This document shows, piece by piece, positions 10,919 to 23,520 of a DNA stretch of 64,000 nt (positions within the stretch are counted from its first letter, which is position 1; every line of letters starts with the position of its first letter). Origin of the DNA: Impatiens glandulifera (Eukaryota; Streptophyta; Magnoliopsida; Ericales; Balsaminaceae); contig NC_061864.1 in NCBI RefSeq assembly GCF_907164915.1, positions 1,102,389 to 1,166,388 on the forward strand. Reading direction: 5' to 3'. The position numbers and the translations under genes were made by a program. The notes under the pieces are model-generated. The model was given only the letters and a program-made list of their open reading frames with translations. It was not told the DNA's origin and searched no databases.

Positions 10919-13386
10919 TCACAACTTGAGATAAACAAACTCTTCAATGGCAGGAACCTCACCAATCCTCTTCAAAGATTGGCTGCTCGGTGGCTCATCA
11001 ACTCCAATCGCCATCACAGCATGCTTCCTAGGAGCAACCCTTCCAACGCTCATAAAACTAACATTCACATTCTCTTCACCCAAAATACTTCCAATCGTTC
11101 CAATCATCCCCGGCTGATCAACCTGTCTACACAGTATAATACTTCCTTCCAAGCTCACATCAACCTCAAACGAACCAACCCTTGTCAAATGTGGCACACC
11201 GTCTTTAACCTTTCCTTCCACCTTTATATCTCCTGAATCTGATGATAACGCGCTTGCAAACTTCGACTCCACATTTGCAATACTAACCTGGATGTAATCC
11301 AATGGCTTTTCTGGCGAACCGTCTAACATCGCACGTTCTTCCGTAATTCGCACGCCTCTCTGCTTGGCAGTGAAATCTGCGTTCACTAAGTTCACGAATG
11401 TGCTCGAGATGGGTTCGATTATGCCCTTTATGATCATCGCACGGAGAACCCTAGTGTCCAGGTCATCCGGAGCTCGGGCAGAAGCATATGACACTTTTAC
11501 GTCTTTTACACCACTCCCTCCTGTTACTAGTTGCACAGCCAGCCTTCCCAACTTCTCTGCTAGCTCTACATATGGTTTCAGCTCAGCCAAAACCTGCCAT
11601 GATGATCAAGAAATGTTATTTGGGTAAAAAATAGAACATGGGTTATTTTCAAAAATGTTATTTGCAATCAATCTCAAATAACCCATATCAAACCAAACCA
11701 AACAAAACAAAACAAAGCCTTTTATTGTTCAGCTAAGATCCAGATACACACACCTAAACAAATCACTTTCAAGGTGGTGGCATGATTTCCAAATTCATCT
11801 ATACATTTTTATACCAAAGGTATTTGGATATTGATCTAGGTTAAAAAATTGATAAGATTGTAGTTTGAAAGTACTACCTCAGAAGGAACCATTGGAGCAT
11901 TGACAGCAGTGGAAGCAAGCTCTCCCTGTAAGGCTCCAACAACAGCTTCAGCAATTTCAATTGCCACTCCTTCCTGCAGATCAAAATCAGAACAGTTGAG
12001 TCAATACATATATATTGTTAGACAATTTTTGGTATGTAATTCTTGCACACAGACCTGAGCTTCCATTGTGCTGGCACCAAGATGAGGTGTTACAATGACA
12101 TTTTCATGTTGAACCAATTTGCTATCCTTAGGCGGTGGCTCTACAGTAAAAACATCAAGAGCAGCCTGAAGAAGAACACTCAATTAGCTTTTGATTGAAA
12201 GAAAATGAAGAATTAACAGCAACTTTGATTTGATGATACCTGAGCAACAATGCCACTCTCAAGTGCTCTAACTAAAGCATCTTCATCAATAACTCCACCA
12301 CGAGCAACATTAATAATCCGGACTCCTTTTTTCATCTTTGCAAAAGTCTCGTCATTTAGCACCTTTGATGTTGTTGGAGTAAGAGGCATGTGAAGCGAGA
12401 TGAAATCAGCAGTTGCCAATGCTTCATCAAAGCTCACAAGCTCAACACCAACTGCACGGGCACGATCAGCAGGAGCATAAGGATCGTGTGAAATGACATG
12501 CATACCAAGCCCTTTTGCACGCCTAGCAACTTCAGAACCAACCTTTCCAAACCCCATCACAGCAAGTGTTTTCCCAACAAGAGAAACACCAACATATTTG
12601 TTTCGCAGCCATTTACCTGGATTGGCAAAATACATATATATGAATGAACAGGGAAAAACTGTATGTTTTGGTTGTTCAGAATGATTAAATCTGGATCACG
12701 AACAGTATCTATGAAATATTAGGTCATTTAGAAACCAGATCTATCTAAGATTCAAAGATCCACTCCATATTCTATTCAAATCAATAACTTGTATACTCCA
12801 TTCCAATCAACTTCTTCTCCATAACAAAACAAAGAAAACATGCATTACCAGCTTTGACAGAGGCGTCAGATTGCGCGATATTCCGTGCCATAGCAGTCAA
12901 AAGCGCGATCCCGTGCTCCGCCGCAGCAATGGTGTTAGCGGTCGGCGCGTTAACAACGAGGCAACCATGCTCCGTCGCGGCCGCCAGATCCACGTTATCT
13001 ATACCAACGCCAGCACGTCCGACGACCTTGAGCCTCCCACCTGAAGCCTCAAACACCTGACGAGATACCTTGGTCCCGCTTCGAACAATCAAGGCGTCGC
13101 AAAGCGAGATCTTAGTACATAGCTCCTCAGGAGTCAAATTATAAGAACAATCCACATTCGCAACATCTTTCAATAGATTCAAACCAGCCTCTCCTAGCTT
13201 CTCCGCCACGAGAACCGTCGGCTTGCCGTCAGCCGCATAGACGACAAACATAGGTCGAGCGGAATCGCGACGGGGCATAGATACGACGCCGAATGAGGAG
13301 GAAACGGGAAGCTTCCATGAAAGAGAAGCTGGAGTAAGCTTTCCCGCATTGGGAGTTGAAAGAATGCTTGAGAAAGTAGCCGCCAT
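10919..13386 (-). CDS. PGDH: Plastid D-3-phosphoglycerate dehydrogenase
   Basis: Five exons: 13386-12849, 12616-12240, 12165-12055, 11973-11878 and 11593-10919. They total 1,797 nt, 598 residues, usual for plant PGDH. It oxidises 3-phosphoglycerate to 3-phosphohydroxypyruvate with NAD+, the first step of phosphorylated serine synthesis in plastids. Residues 1 to about 50 look like a transit peptide. The catalytic domain begins at [14 protein letters not shown]. The NAD-binding GFGKVG is at 201-206. The dehydrogenase triad is Arg285 (NVARGG), Glu314 (VEPPP) and His333 (TPHLGAS). An intervening ASB-type domain follows from about 375, and a C-terminal ACT domain (about 528-598, VDQPGMIG) is the likely serine or other amino-acid effector site. 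The frame is open upstream to an ATG at 13470. The start at 13386 is preferred because it begins a normal transit peptide and a TATA-like run lies within that extension. Confidence 0.96.
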
Positions 13387-13444
13387 TGAAATACTATATT
13401 TTTCGTCTCTGCTCTGTGCACAAGGTTTACCATCCCAGCAATCA

Positions 13445-13454
13445 TATATATATA
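13445..13454 (-). promoter_or_regulatory. Possible TATA box of PGDH
   Basis: A TATATATATA run 59-68 bases upstream of the chosen PGDH start codon on the minus strand. The simple-repeat nature lowers confidence. Confidence 0.4.
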
Positions 13455-13469
13455 CACACGTACCGTACA

Positions 13470-15169
13470 CCGCAACACACCTGATTAAAGACTATAAAAT
13501 GCAATTAATCTTGTATTAAGGAATTGTTTGATTACCATCAATCTTTTCATTTCTTCTTTTAAATTATTTATTTAACTATTCTAAATTATATAATGATATT
13601 TTATTTAAATAAAGAAAAAAAATATTAATTAATTTTCTTTTTTAAATTAATATTATTATATATATAACCAGATTTTCTTACAATACCCCAAATCAAATAA
13701 GCCCTAAATCTCACCTAATCTTGGTGGTTGGTGTGCGCCTCCACTCGAGTCTAGCAAAAATTAATTTTAAAGAATTCTAAATATTTTAAAATTATAAAAT
13801 CTTAGTTGAGATTTTCAAATGGACAAATTAGGGCTCGTTTGATGTGATTTATTTGAATTTAATTAATTGCTTTTTTATTATAATATTATTTAAATAATTG
13901 ATCAAAATATTTTTTTTATAATTTTAGAATAAAATCTTAATATTATAAAATTTTGGAATCTTTGATATATTATAGCAATCCTAAAAACTTGGGATTCTCA
14001 ACCAAATATATAATTTTTATAATAAATAAAATGTACATTATAATCTAGATTATTATCTAAATTATTTTACTTATTAATATGGATTATTAATATGGATTGA
14101 ATTAGATAATTAAAACAAAATTTTGTTGCTACTATATTTTAATTTTCTTTTCATTTATCCTGTAATTTGCTGTTGCCTGATAATTTGTAATAACATTACT
14201 ATGATGTTTTTATTACCTTACTGCTAATAAAAATATATAGTTAAAGAATACAATTTTTGTTTATTCCCTAGCATGTTACTTATAATCTCCTTTAATTTGA
14301 TTTTTAAAAAGTAATAAGAAAACAAAAAAGGTAAAAAAAAACAAAAACTGAAGGAAATAAATTTTAAAAAAAATGAGTATCTCAAATCTAATCTAAATTT
14401 AATTCAGACCAAATCAAAATGTTTACCAAAAATGCTCATTTCCATTATTATTTTAATAACTCTCGTTAATCACATCCTCAATGGATTAACCAAAATGTTA
14501 AAATAACTTTTATTTTTTTTAAATAATAATTTATCAATCTAATGTGTTGAAACAATCTTTTATAACTCTCAAAACAAATAATACTCTTTAATAATATTTG
14601 TATAGATTAAATACATGTATTATGGTTCAAATTTCAGCTTCTAAACGTCATAACACAAATTTAAAATGAAAAGAAAGATCACTCGAAAGTGACAAATAGT
14701 GGTGTTTTCCACATATCTATCACTTGCAAAACATCTACTGAATACAAAAATGCCATTCATTTTCACATCAAAAAATTCCCATCTCTCGAAGAAAACCCAA
14801 CAACACTAATACATATGATTCTCGATCATGATCTCTATGGAAGTTGACACAATTGTTACGCGAAATCTAAATGCAATAGATTGAACGGATCTCCTTTATA
14901 AGCATTACAAGCTTGGCATAATAATGGATTCCATAATGTTCAATCAAAATACAAATAAAAGAGAAAGCAATAAGAACATTTATCTGATTTTATTACTATA
15001 ATTGAGTTTTGATGTAAGAGTAAAATTAGAAGGAAAACAACATTACACATAAAAAGAAATAAACAAATATTGGATGATGAGCATACTTTTAACTTTAAGA
15101 TGATGAATATAATAGTAACAAATGTAATATGAACATGCATTTCAAACAAAAAGAGGCTTACAAATTTTC
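13470..15169. other. AT-rich intergenic region
   Basis: Promoter side of PGDH followed by very AT-rich sequence. No ORF resembles a known protein, and no bounded transposon could be identified. Confidence 0.5.
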
Positions 15170-16323
15170 CTATTGAATCTTCTTCTCCTTTTTGAGTTGC
15201 AACTGAATCTTTCTTAGATTATCATCGAGGTTCATGTATTGTGCCTCAATGATTCTATGAGCTATACTCAACTTATCATCAACTTGATCTTGAAACTTAT
15301 CATACAACATAGGCACCGATAAACTGAGAATTATTCCTACAAGAAATCATAATGCATGCAAACCCGGGTATAAATAAATCTTTTGAAAGATCGACAAAAC
15401 AAAACTCATATATATAGGCATTGATTGCACTCACCAAAGTAAACAATAGTTAGAGAACTGTAGCAACTACCAAGAAAAGATATCACCCAGAGGCCAATAG
15501 CAACCTGATATATAAAGTATAATAAGATCATGTGATTTTGATTTTGATTATATATGATCATTAAGCAATTGAGAGATGAGTTAATAATTGCAACAAAGGG
15601 GCATTAAAAGGTACCTGAAGAAAGAACTTTAGATCCCCAACAACTGCAATTTCTCGAGCAACCGACAATGCACGATTGACTAATGGATGAATTGCATCAG
15701 CAAGCTTCAAAACTGATTCCTCAGATATATCAAGATCAGGAAGTGGAGGCAGTGGTCTGAAACATGGACAGAAATTTAGAGAAAAAATTGGCCGACCGAA
15801 ATAGAAGTGAAAGCATGCATTTAATGAATGAATGAATGAATGAAAAAGGAATTACCTGTTTAGAAGTGAAGCGGATTTAGCCCAAAAGAAGAGGATGAAA
15901 ACGAGAAATAACATAATATTTGAAACAAAAGTGAGGAGATTGTAACCGGCACACTCAAAGAGTAACCACAAGGAAGTGGAACCTGCTAATAAGAAAACAC
16001 TTCCAACCCTTCTCCTCCACAGCAATACATCGGCAACTGATCGAAATAAAAAACAATAAATAAATAAATGAACCGTGGATCTGCCAAATCCAAATCACTA
16101 GAAATGAAAAAGGAAATAAGAAACACAAATAGCCACTTCTATGATCAATTTACAGATCGTGCAAGTGGAAATAATATATAATGAAACCCTCTTGACAGAC
16201 AACAAATAACCTAGCTAATAATATGCATACATTTTGGAAAGAGAGAATATGAAATATAGAGAGAGAGAATTAGAAAGAACCTGCACCACCGCCTAGAGCT
16301 TGATGTACAGAAATTCGACTCAT
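15170..16323 (-). CDS. Reticulon-like protein (RTNLB)
   Basis: Five exons: 16323-16281, 16036-15856, 15756-15615, 15504-15435 and 15336-15170. They total 603 nt, 200 residues. Reticulons insert hydrophobic hairpins into the outer leaflet of the ER and shape tubules. The start [20 protein letters not shown] and the following [15 protein letters not shown] are characteristic of short plant RTNLBs. Two long hydrophobic hairpin regions lie near residues 27-72 and 118-150. They are separated by a hydrophilic loop with [11 protein letters not shown] and the conserved ALSVAREIA. The C-terminus is charged and ends in KKEKKIQ, a dilysine-like ER signal, although the lysines are not at the exact terminal positions. 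Exon 1 is only 43 nt. The gene is tandem to PGDH and divergent from MTK. The reticulon assignment is secure, but the subgroup is not. Confidence 0.9.
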
Positions 16324-16580
16324 GGCGATTAGCTAGAGATCTGATGAGATCGCTCGCTTTAATTAATTAAAGCTTCTTGTTCATGGAATGGAAAGGAGCC
16401 ATCCATCGTCTCCTACAAATTTCTCAAACAATCTCTCTCTCATTTCTATGCCAACTCATCCTTTAAAATCTCAACTTTATTTATTTAACATTCTTTTCAA
16501 AAAAAAAAAATCTCGATTCAATATTCATGTGTTATATTACTAGAACCCGCTTTACTAATTACTTTACATATTATAAAAGT

Positions 16581-17562
16581 AAGTGTTGAATCGGCCGGTT
16601 AACTGGTTAGACGGTTCCGGTTAATATCAATTTTGACTTTTATTTTACAAACCGGTTAACCGGCCATTAATGAAATCGGTTTTACCGGTTTTAGTTCTAT
16701 CGGTTTTGATCGGTTCTGGCCAATTAACCGAGTTTAACTATGAACCGATAATTAAATTTTTTAAATTAAATAAAAAATTTATAAAAAATTTAAATTATAG
16801 TTTGCACTCTCCTATTATATTATTCTCTATTATAATATATTATATTATTATAATATAATATAAATATATTATATTATAATAATATATTTTATTGATATAT
16901 TTAAGAATATGTTATAATATATAATTTGATTGTAACAATATAATATATGTTAGGTTTTTATATGTTCCTGGAGAAAATTCAAATTCATTATGTCATAGTA
17001 TAAGTGAATATGATTGAATCCCCTTCTCAATCGATAGGATAGAACGAGAAGTGGAATCGGTAAATTATAAATTATAATTTTGATTTTAGGTGTTTTCGTG
17101 TTGGACGTGTTTGAGAGAAAGTTAAAACATGAAGTGAATGTTGAACTTGGAAGACATCAATTTATAATTTGCTTAACTATTTTGATTTTATTAATTTATA
17201 ATTCCACATTATCGTTATAAAAACAATTTTACATATTTTAATAAAATTATTTCAATTTGTTTTTAATTTATTTTTTAAAAATATTATATAGATTATAATA
17301 TTTTTTAAAAATTATTCTATAAAAATTATTTATAAAATAACTAATATAAATTATAAAATATAAAATTATATAATTAAATTATTATCGTTTTACCGGTTAA
17401 ACCGTTAGAAAGATAGGGAAACCGAAAACCGAATCGTTTAACCGGTAAAAAACCGATTAACCGGAACCGCTAGTACCGATTAATCAATAAACCGTTAAAA
17501 TAAAATTGGTTAACTATCGGTTCGATTGAGTCAACAGTTTTCTGATTTTTTTCACAACCCTA
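16581..17562 (-). mobile_element. CCGGTT-rich hAT-like element, copy 1
   Basis: About 980 bp whose two ends are packed with AACCGGTT/CCGGTTAA motifs, with an AT-rich centre and no ORF. It aligns along its whole length, in opposite orientation, with 37308-38357, including the central unique stretch around 16965-17215. The right end reads CACAACCCTA, corresponding to the CAGGGCTGTG start of the other copy. No clear target duplication is visible, so this copy is older or its edges are eroded. Confidence 0.75.
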
Positions 17563-18425
17563 AATAAATAAAACAATTCATTATATAATTTGGTAGACTT
17601 TTTTTAAAATAAAATTCTTCATAATATCTTGTGGTTTAAGAGACAACAAATTATTATATTATGTTTTAATATAATAAATTATTTTAATTTAATAATTAAT
17701 TTTAGATTATCCAAATATATATATAGAAAACTTTAGCAATATTGAGCTATACCCTTTTGATGCTCTTTCAAGGCGAAAAGGAAGACAAAAGACACTTGTA
17801 CATGTTCATATAATATAGTTTGGAAACATGGGCTTGTTTGGAAATATGGGCCTATTTGAAAATACTAAATGAGCATGGAGTTAGAAGTCTGATTCAGTGT
17901 CGAGTCTGGTTTAGAAATTGAAAATTAAATTTTAAATACATCTCTCTTCGGGTTAAGTTTGATACAAGAAGTGTAATGGAATAAAAATATAGATATTTGT
18001 TTGTATGGAAATTATTTTTTAATTTATAAATTTAGTGCAAATTCTTATTATATTAAGTTTATTATTTTGTTTCTTTTTATTTTAAACATATATTTTTTAT
18101 TTATTCAATAACACTGACAAATTAATTAAAATTTAATATTTTTTTTAATCATTTTTTCCTTTAACCGACCATGGTATGTTTTTATTGATAATAATTAATA
18201 ATATAAAAAAATATAATATAATTAATTAATTAAATCACTCAATTCATTAATTAAAATAATAAAATATTTATTATTTAAAAAAAAATTAATAAATCTAAAT
18301 AGTATTTAAATACCAATAGAAATGATTTAATAAATAGAAGAAGCTGCACTGAAGAAGCCGGATCCATATCATGTTACATAACATAAGTAAGGCATAAATA
18401 ATATTCAACGGAGAACCAATGCATT
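17563..18425. other. AT-rich intergenic region
   Basis: No gene or delimitable element seen. Mostly A/T homopolymer and TTAA runs. Confidence 0.5.
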
Positions 18426-18433
18426 GCATGCTG

Positions 18434-18661
18434 CAGGGGCGGAGCCAAGTGCAAGCTGGCCCGGGCTGTAGCCCGGGGAGCCTTATGTATTTTATCAATA
18501 ACGACGGTAAATTACCGTCGTTATTGGTTATTTTCCGTCGCTAAAAGGTTATTTTTCGTCGCTAAAAGGCATTGGTGACAGCAAACTATAAAACTAGCCC
18601 GGATAGATTTTTTTAATAAAAAATTAGCCCGGGTAGTTTTCAAATCCTGGCTTCGCCCCTG
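18434..18661. mobile_element. 228-bp hAT-type MITE with perfect 8-bp TSD
   Basis: Begins CAGGGGCGGAGCCAAG and ends CCTGGCTTCGCCCCTG, giving imperfect terminal inverted repeats of about 15 bases. The direct repeat GCATGCTG flanks it exactly at 18426-18433 and 18662-18669. The terminal CAGGGGCGGAG and 8-bp duplication are diagnostic of the hAT superfamily. The interior has a perfect palindrome GACGGTAAATTACCGTC near 18503 and GTCGCTAAAAGG repeated twice. There is no coding capacity. Confidence 0.92.
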
Positions 18662-18669
18662 GCATGCTG

Positions 18670-19086
18670 GCTGCCATTGCCAAATAAACTAACTAGTCAA
18701 TAGTCTTTCTTTGTCCATAATAAATAAATAAATAAGTTTTGATGCATATGTAATTTTGATAAAACAGTAATGAAATTTAATTAATAGTAAATTCTTAAAT
18801 AAAATAAGAAAGAAGAAAGAAAAATGAAAAAAAGTTTAGGTTTTCGCAACAGGGAAGAGAAGTTTACAGTCCAGATTCATTGTATTCGTCTTTTAATTTT
18901 ACTTTTTTTTGATGATGGGATGCTCTTCTTCTTCTTCTACTTCTAGTGACCGGGAGTGGTGATTCTCATTCCACCAATCACGCGGCTTAATAACTCCTTT
19001 TTATTATTCTTTTCTCCTCCGAGAGAATCCCATCTTCTTTTTTCTTCGATAATTGATCATCCATCGATCTCAATCGTCCTTGTTCC
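18670..19086 (+). promoter_or_regulatory. MTK upstream region and 5' UTR
   Basis: Spacer between the hAT MITE and the MTK start codon. It contains TTC/CT-rich tracts at 18926-18946 and 19000-19050, typical of plant 5' UTRs. No TATA box is obvious. Confidence 0.45.
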
Positions 19087-21450
19087 ATGGCTTCCGATGG
19101 ATTCCGCCCCCTTGACGAGAAGTCATTACTCGACTACATACGCTCCACGCCGTCTTTGGCGTCCAAGCTCGGCAACCAACTCGACGACTTGCAGGTTAAA
19201 GAAGTCGGCGATGGAAACTTGAACTTCGTCTACATCGTTATTGGTACAGCAGGTTCCTTTGTTATCAAACAGGTAATTATCATCACACACACACACATTG
19301 AGTGCATTAGATTTAAAGACCTTCAACTGTTAATTAATTGTCGTCTAACTTCAAGTGGATTTTGTCTGATGATGAGCAGGAAGAGTAGAACAAATAGATA
19401 TTTAAATTCGTCCATTTATCACTTCTTTATATATACATATTGAAGTGTAATTCATGGAGAAACAAATTGACAACTTGTAATTCATTTCTGGCTTCAATAT
19501 CTAATCACATTAAATGTTTCCTGGCTTGTTCAGTTGTTTGGACGGCTTGATCTCATCCAATATCTTGGAAACCTAATCTTGTGAATGCGATGGCCAAATT
19601 TCTTCTTTCTTTATTTATTTGTGCTCACTAGAGTCTCAACATGTAGTAGTGTTAAAAAGAAGTTGGATCTTGAAAACCCAATCTGGATAGTTTACTGACA
19701 TGAGGCTTTATATGTCTTAAAATCATTTCTTATTGAAAGCACTGGATTGAGGTTGGAGATCATATAGGTGGGTGACATATTGTGCTAATCTCCTCCAAGG
19801 ATTAGTCCTGTTTTAAAAAGTTAGATCTCAAAATCTTTGATGATTAGTCCTCCAACAACATTCTCTTAGATCTTGTCATTGACGACAAAGATGCATTTAG
19901 ATTTGTTAAAGAAATTCTAGTGTTTATCTTATTATATACTGAGAAGTTAGAATCATTCATATTACTATGCAAGGCTGCTTTAGTTGCTTCTGAATCACAT
20001 GTCAGTTATGCTAACCTATGTTACATTATTGTGCAGGCCCTTCCATACATACGTTGCATAGGGGAGTCATGGCCAATGACAAAGGAACGGGCGTATTTTG
20101 AGTCCAGAGCTCTAAGAGAACATGGGCGGTTGTGCCCTGAACATGTTCCTGAAGTGTATCATTTTGACCGAACAATGTCTTTGATTGGAATGCGCTATCT
20201 TGAACCTCCACATATTATTCTAAGGAAAGGATTGATTGCCGGAACACAATATCCACTCCTAGCGCAACATATTTCAGAGTATATGGCGAGATCCTTGTTC
20301 TTCACGTCTCTTCTTTACCATACCACCTTGGAGCATAGAAAAGAAGGTTGCTTAAATCTAGAGGAATTCATTCATTCATTCATCTCCAATTAACTCCCAT
20401 GACTGACCTTGTTTAGAACTGATATGTTGTTTGCAGTTGCTGAATTCTGTGGCAATGTGGAGCTGTGCAGGCTAACCGAACAAGTTGTCTTTTCCGACCC
20501 TTATAAAGTGTCTGAGTATAACCGTTGGACTTCTCCTTATCTTGATGAAGATGCTGCAGCTGTTCGGGAGGATGATGATCTAAAGCTGGAAGTGGCTCAA
20601 CTGAAATCATCGTAAGTAGTTTTCATGCATCTCAATTCTCAAATGGATATATGATGTTTGATTTATCATGGCCAAAATTTATGAAAATTTGGTGCAGGTT
20701 TTGTGAGAGAGCTCAGGCCCTTGTGCATGGTGATCTTCATACGGGTTCAATCATGGTAACTCAAGATTCAACTCAGGTCATAGATCCGGAATTTGGTTTC
20801 TACGGGCCAATGGGGTTTGATATTGGAGCATTCTTGGGAAATCTAATTTTGGCTTTTTTTGCACAAGATGGACATGCCAATCAGGAGAATGATCGCAAAG
20901 TAAATAATGCATTATCCCGAAGCCTTGTATTATTGCTTGATATTCATAAAGAATGTGTGATTCTCAGGATTATAAAGACTGGATTTTGAAAACAATTGAA
21001 GAAACCTGGAATCTCTTTCGAGACAAGTTTTTTGCTCTGTGGGATGAACACAAGGATGGCCCTGGTGAGGCGTATCTTCCAGCCATTTATGATAACCCGA
21101 AGCTTCAACTTCTTGCAAAACAGAAATTCATGACCGATCTGTTCCATGACACACTTGGTTTTGGAGCTGCTAAAATGATAAGGTAGTGTTTTTCTGTTTA
21201 GACTACTTGTTTCTAAATGTTCTAAATATAAACATATTTATATTTGTGAATGATTGATTATAGGAGAATTCTTGGGGTAGCACATGTTGAGGATTTTGAA
21301 TCCATCTCTGATGATAGTAGAAGAGCCAAGTGTGAGCAACAGGCTCTTCATTTTGCAAAGATGGTAATGAAGGAAAGGCGTAAATTCAAGGGTATCGAAG
21401 AAATTGTTTCAACCATTAGAGAAATTCATTTGAAATCGAAAGGTGAGTAG
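19087..21450 (+). CDS. MTK: 5-methylthioribose kinase
   Basis: Six exons: 19087-19272, 20037-20346, 20437-20611, 20698-20899, 20968-21182 and 21264-21450. They total 1,275 nt, 424 residues, the family length. MTK phosphorylates 5-methylthioribose with ATP in the cytosolic Yang (methionine salvage) cycle, which recycles the methylthio group left by ethylene, polyamine and nicotianamine synthesis. It belongs to the APH/choline-kinase-like fold. The N-lobe contains [11 protein letters not shown] (nucleotide loop) and the Lys of FVIKQALPYIR. The catalytic loop HGDLHTGSI is at 234-242 with Asp236. The metal-binding DPEFGF is at 253-258, followed by [14 protein letters not shown]. No transit peptide is present. 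Intron 1 is long (764 bases). The gene converges with the LYR gene on the other strand. Confidence 0.96.
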
Positions 21451-21893
21451 TAGAGATGTTCGTGTTAGTGATTATAATAAAAGGTCTTTAGTCCATTTGC
21501 AACAAACACCAGAGTGCCATTACTCTCTTTATAAGTACAATAACATCTGTCGCCTGTAATGTTTTGTTTTTCTTGTAAAATATGATTCAAAAGAGGCTTT
21601 TGCTTGTAATTTTTCTCATGTATGTGTGTCTTTTGGATGGTAAACCTTACATTTAGGTTGAAACCCGTCATCTATAAAGTTAAATCTTGTACTTGTATTT
21701 ATGATAAATCTTGAACACAAAATGTTAAAACAAAGTATTCTTTATTTTAGAAGGATTACAATAAATCCTTTATAAGCTGAACGGAATCCCCTTAAAAAGT
21801 TTGGTTTGGTTGACAGACACAAACAAGAGTATGATGATAAATCTCTTTGGGGAATAATATCAAACAGGTGGCGGGCAAAAACAGGTGGCTTCT

Positions 21894-22257
21894 TCAACTG
21901 TCGCATATCGTCTTCAGTTTATTGGCAGCCGCTTCATCAACTGAATACTGTAAGTAATAATCAAAATATCAATTACCACCAAATCTGAAACCCTAGAGTA
22001 GACTCATCATCAATTTAGATATATATATATATATGGAAAAGAAAGAAAGAAAGAACCTTGTTGAGAATCCAGAGGGTATGCGTGTAAGTGCGGCGGAGGA
22101 GTTCATCGACGGCGCCGGAGACATCTGGTTCTACTTCCCTGTAGTTGACGAAGTTCTCTCTGGCGTACTTAGCATAGTATGGCCTGGTGTCTTTCGGCAA
22201 CCTCCTAACCAGCTTCAATACTTGTCTATAAGCTCCTAAAACCTGCTGCTCCTGCAT
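21894..22257 (-). CDS. LYR-motif protein (LYRM9/At3g19508-like)
   Basis: Two exons, 22257-22057 and 21947-21894, total 255 nt, 84 residues. The protein is small and basic. The LYR-type signature is GAYRQVLKLVRRLP, with YR in place of LYR, followed by PYYAKYARENFVNYRE. It ends with YSVDEAAANKLKTICDS from exon 2. LYR proteins are mostly mitochondrial adaptors that bind acyl-carrier protein and assist Fe-S or respiratory-complex assembly. The length and sequence fit the short plant family of At3g19508 (from memory), whose exact client is unknown. The last intron has GT..AG ends and joins in frame. The gene is easily missed because exon 2 encodes only 17 residues. Confidence 0.88.
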
Positions 22258-22532
22258 TTCTCTATTCGATTAAACAGAGATCTTCTTCTTCTTCTTCAGA
22301 GATTGATTGATTGATTCTCTGTTCTGCCTAAAAATTTGATGCTTGATCAACAAGAATAAAATGTTCCCCATTGTTGGGCCAATAATACTAAGCCCATCAA
22401 AGCCCAAAAGCCTCTAGGCACTAAAGTTATAAAAACTACACTTGGATTCATAAATACAGACATTTTTACAAGTGAAGTGAATCACAATTGAACACATTCA
22501 TTCATTCATTCAATGCTGACTAAGAGTTACTA

Positions 22533-22556
22533 GGGTTAGGGTTTAGGGTTAAGATA
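22533..22556 (+). repeat. Short telomere-like repeat
   Basis: Three consecutive TAGGGTT/TTAGGG-type units right at the 3' end of the DC1 gene; read on the minus strand they are AACCCTAAACCC telo-box sequence. Confidence 0.6.
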
Positions 22557-23478
22557 AGGAGATGAGAGTGCCAACAACACCAGCAATGAGAGCAGTTGGA
22601 TCGCCAAGAATAGCAGAAACGATGAACTGAACAGCTAAAGTAGCCATTTCACAACATTTGTTCACTTTTGCCTTTCCTTTACCTTTGTTAGTATATCGAT
22701 GATGATTATTATATGTTTGCAAAGTCCTTTTCAGACTTGGTATTCTTGTCTCCAACTTTCTACCACTTATATGATAATCGTTCTTATTATCATTATCACC
22801 ATTCACATGTATATACACATTATTATTATTATAATCATGTTCATTACTAATGCTATAGCCTCCTCCAAAGTACAAGTCATGCCAGCTCTCCACCAGCATT
22901 TCTTTCACACATGCAACATGTAGATTATACCTAACAACATCATCAATCAATGAAAATGATTCTCATTTTTCAAAAAAAAATTGTCTATATTTAAACATAA
23001 TGGTGTAATTAAGTAAGTTCCACCTTTTGCAAGCCGAGCGATAACTCCAGCTCCGTCCCTTGCGACCGCATCTATGGCACGGAGAACTCACCTTCCGATA
23101 CAAATAAAGTTTAACTTCGCCGTCATCGAGCATCATGGGAAGCTTCGCACAACACGGATGCAAGTCGAAATCGCACGACCCGCAGTGGTAAAGAAAACCG
23201 GTGACATCTCTTTCGCACGCGTTGCAATAACGCGCCGCGTTTCCGGGAGGGCGGGAAAGGAATTGGAAGGAACACTTGGTATAGAAAGGGTGAAAGATTG
23301 AGGGAGAGGGAATTGCGCAATGCGTATGGAGGTCGAAGTTGCAAGATATTGATGCGCACTTGTAGTGGGAACCGATTCCGATCTCTTTGCAACCGTCGCA
23401 TTTGAAGGGGACCTCGGAGTAGTCGAACTTGAGCTTGTGTTGTGGATGGCTAAAGTGGTTTATTTCGTTGTACCTCAT
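22549..23478 (-). CDS. DC1 (C1-like) zinc-binding domain protein
   Basis: Two exons, 23478-23024 and 22930-22549, total 837 nt, 278 residues. Three plant C1-like domains are visible. The first starts near residue 11 (HPQHKLKF, CDGC, HYKC, DLHTHC). The second is near 81-112 (CNACERDV, LYHCGSCDFDLHPCC). The third spans the intron (CHRCGRKG, then YNLHVACV). The His and Cys spacing fits zinc sites like those of diacylglycerol-binding C1 domains, but plant DC1 proteins have not been shown to bind that lipid generally. Some act in defence or hormone signalling. After the third domain comes an Asn/Asp-rich segment (YNNNNVYIHVNGDNDNKNDY) and a basic stretch (KGKGKAKVNKCC). The last 30 residues are hydrophobic and could be a membrane tail. 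The exact role is unknown. Confidence 0.9.
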
Positions 23479-23510
23479 TGTTGTCTTTTATATGTAATAT
23501 TAAGGTTGGT

Positions 23511-23520
23511 CTATTTATAG
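23511..23520 (-). promoter_or_regulatory. TATA box of the DC1 gene
   Basis: CTATAAATAG, a canonical plant TATA box on the minus strand, 33-42 bases before the ATG. Transcription would start very close to the start codon, giving a very short leader. Confidence 0.6.

Noticed and set aside
13387..13470. Longer PGDH N-terminus from the ATG at 13470
   Set aside because: The extension contains a TATA-like run and is not transit-peptide-like, whereas the Met at 13386 starts a normal transit peptide.
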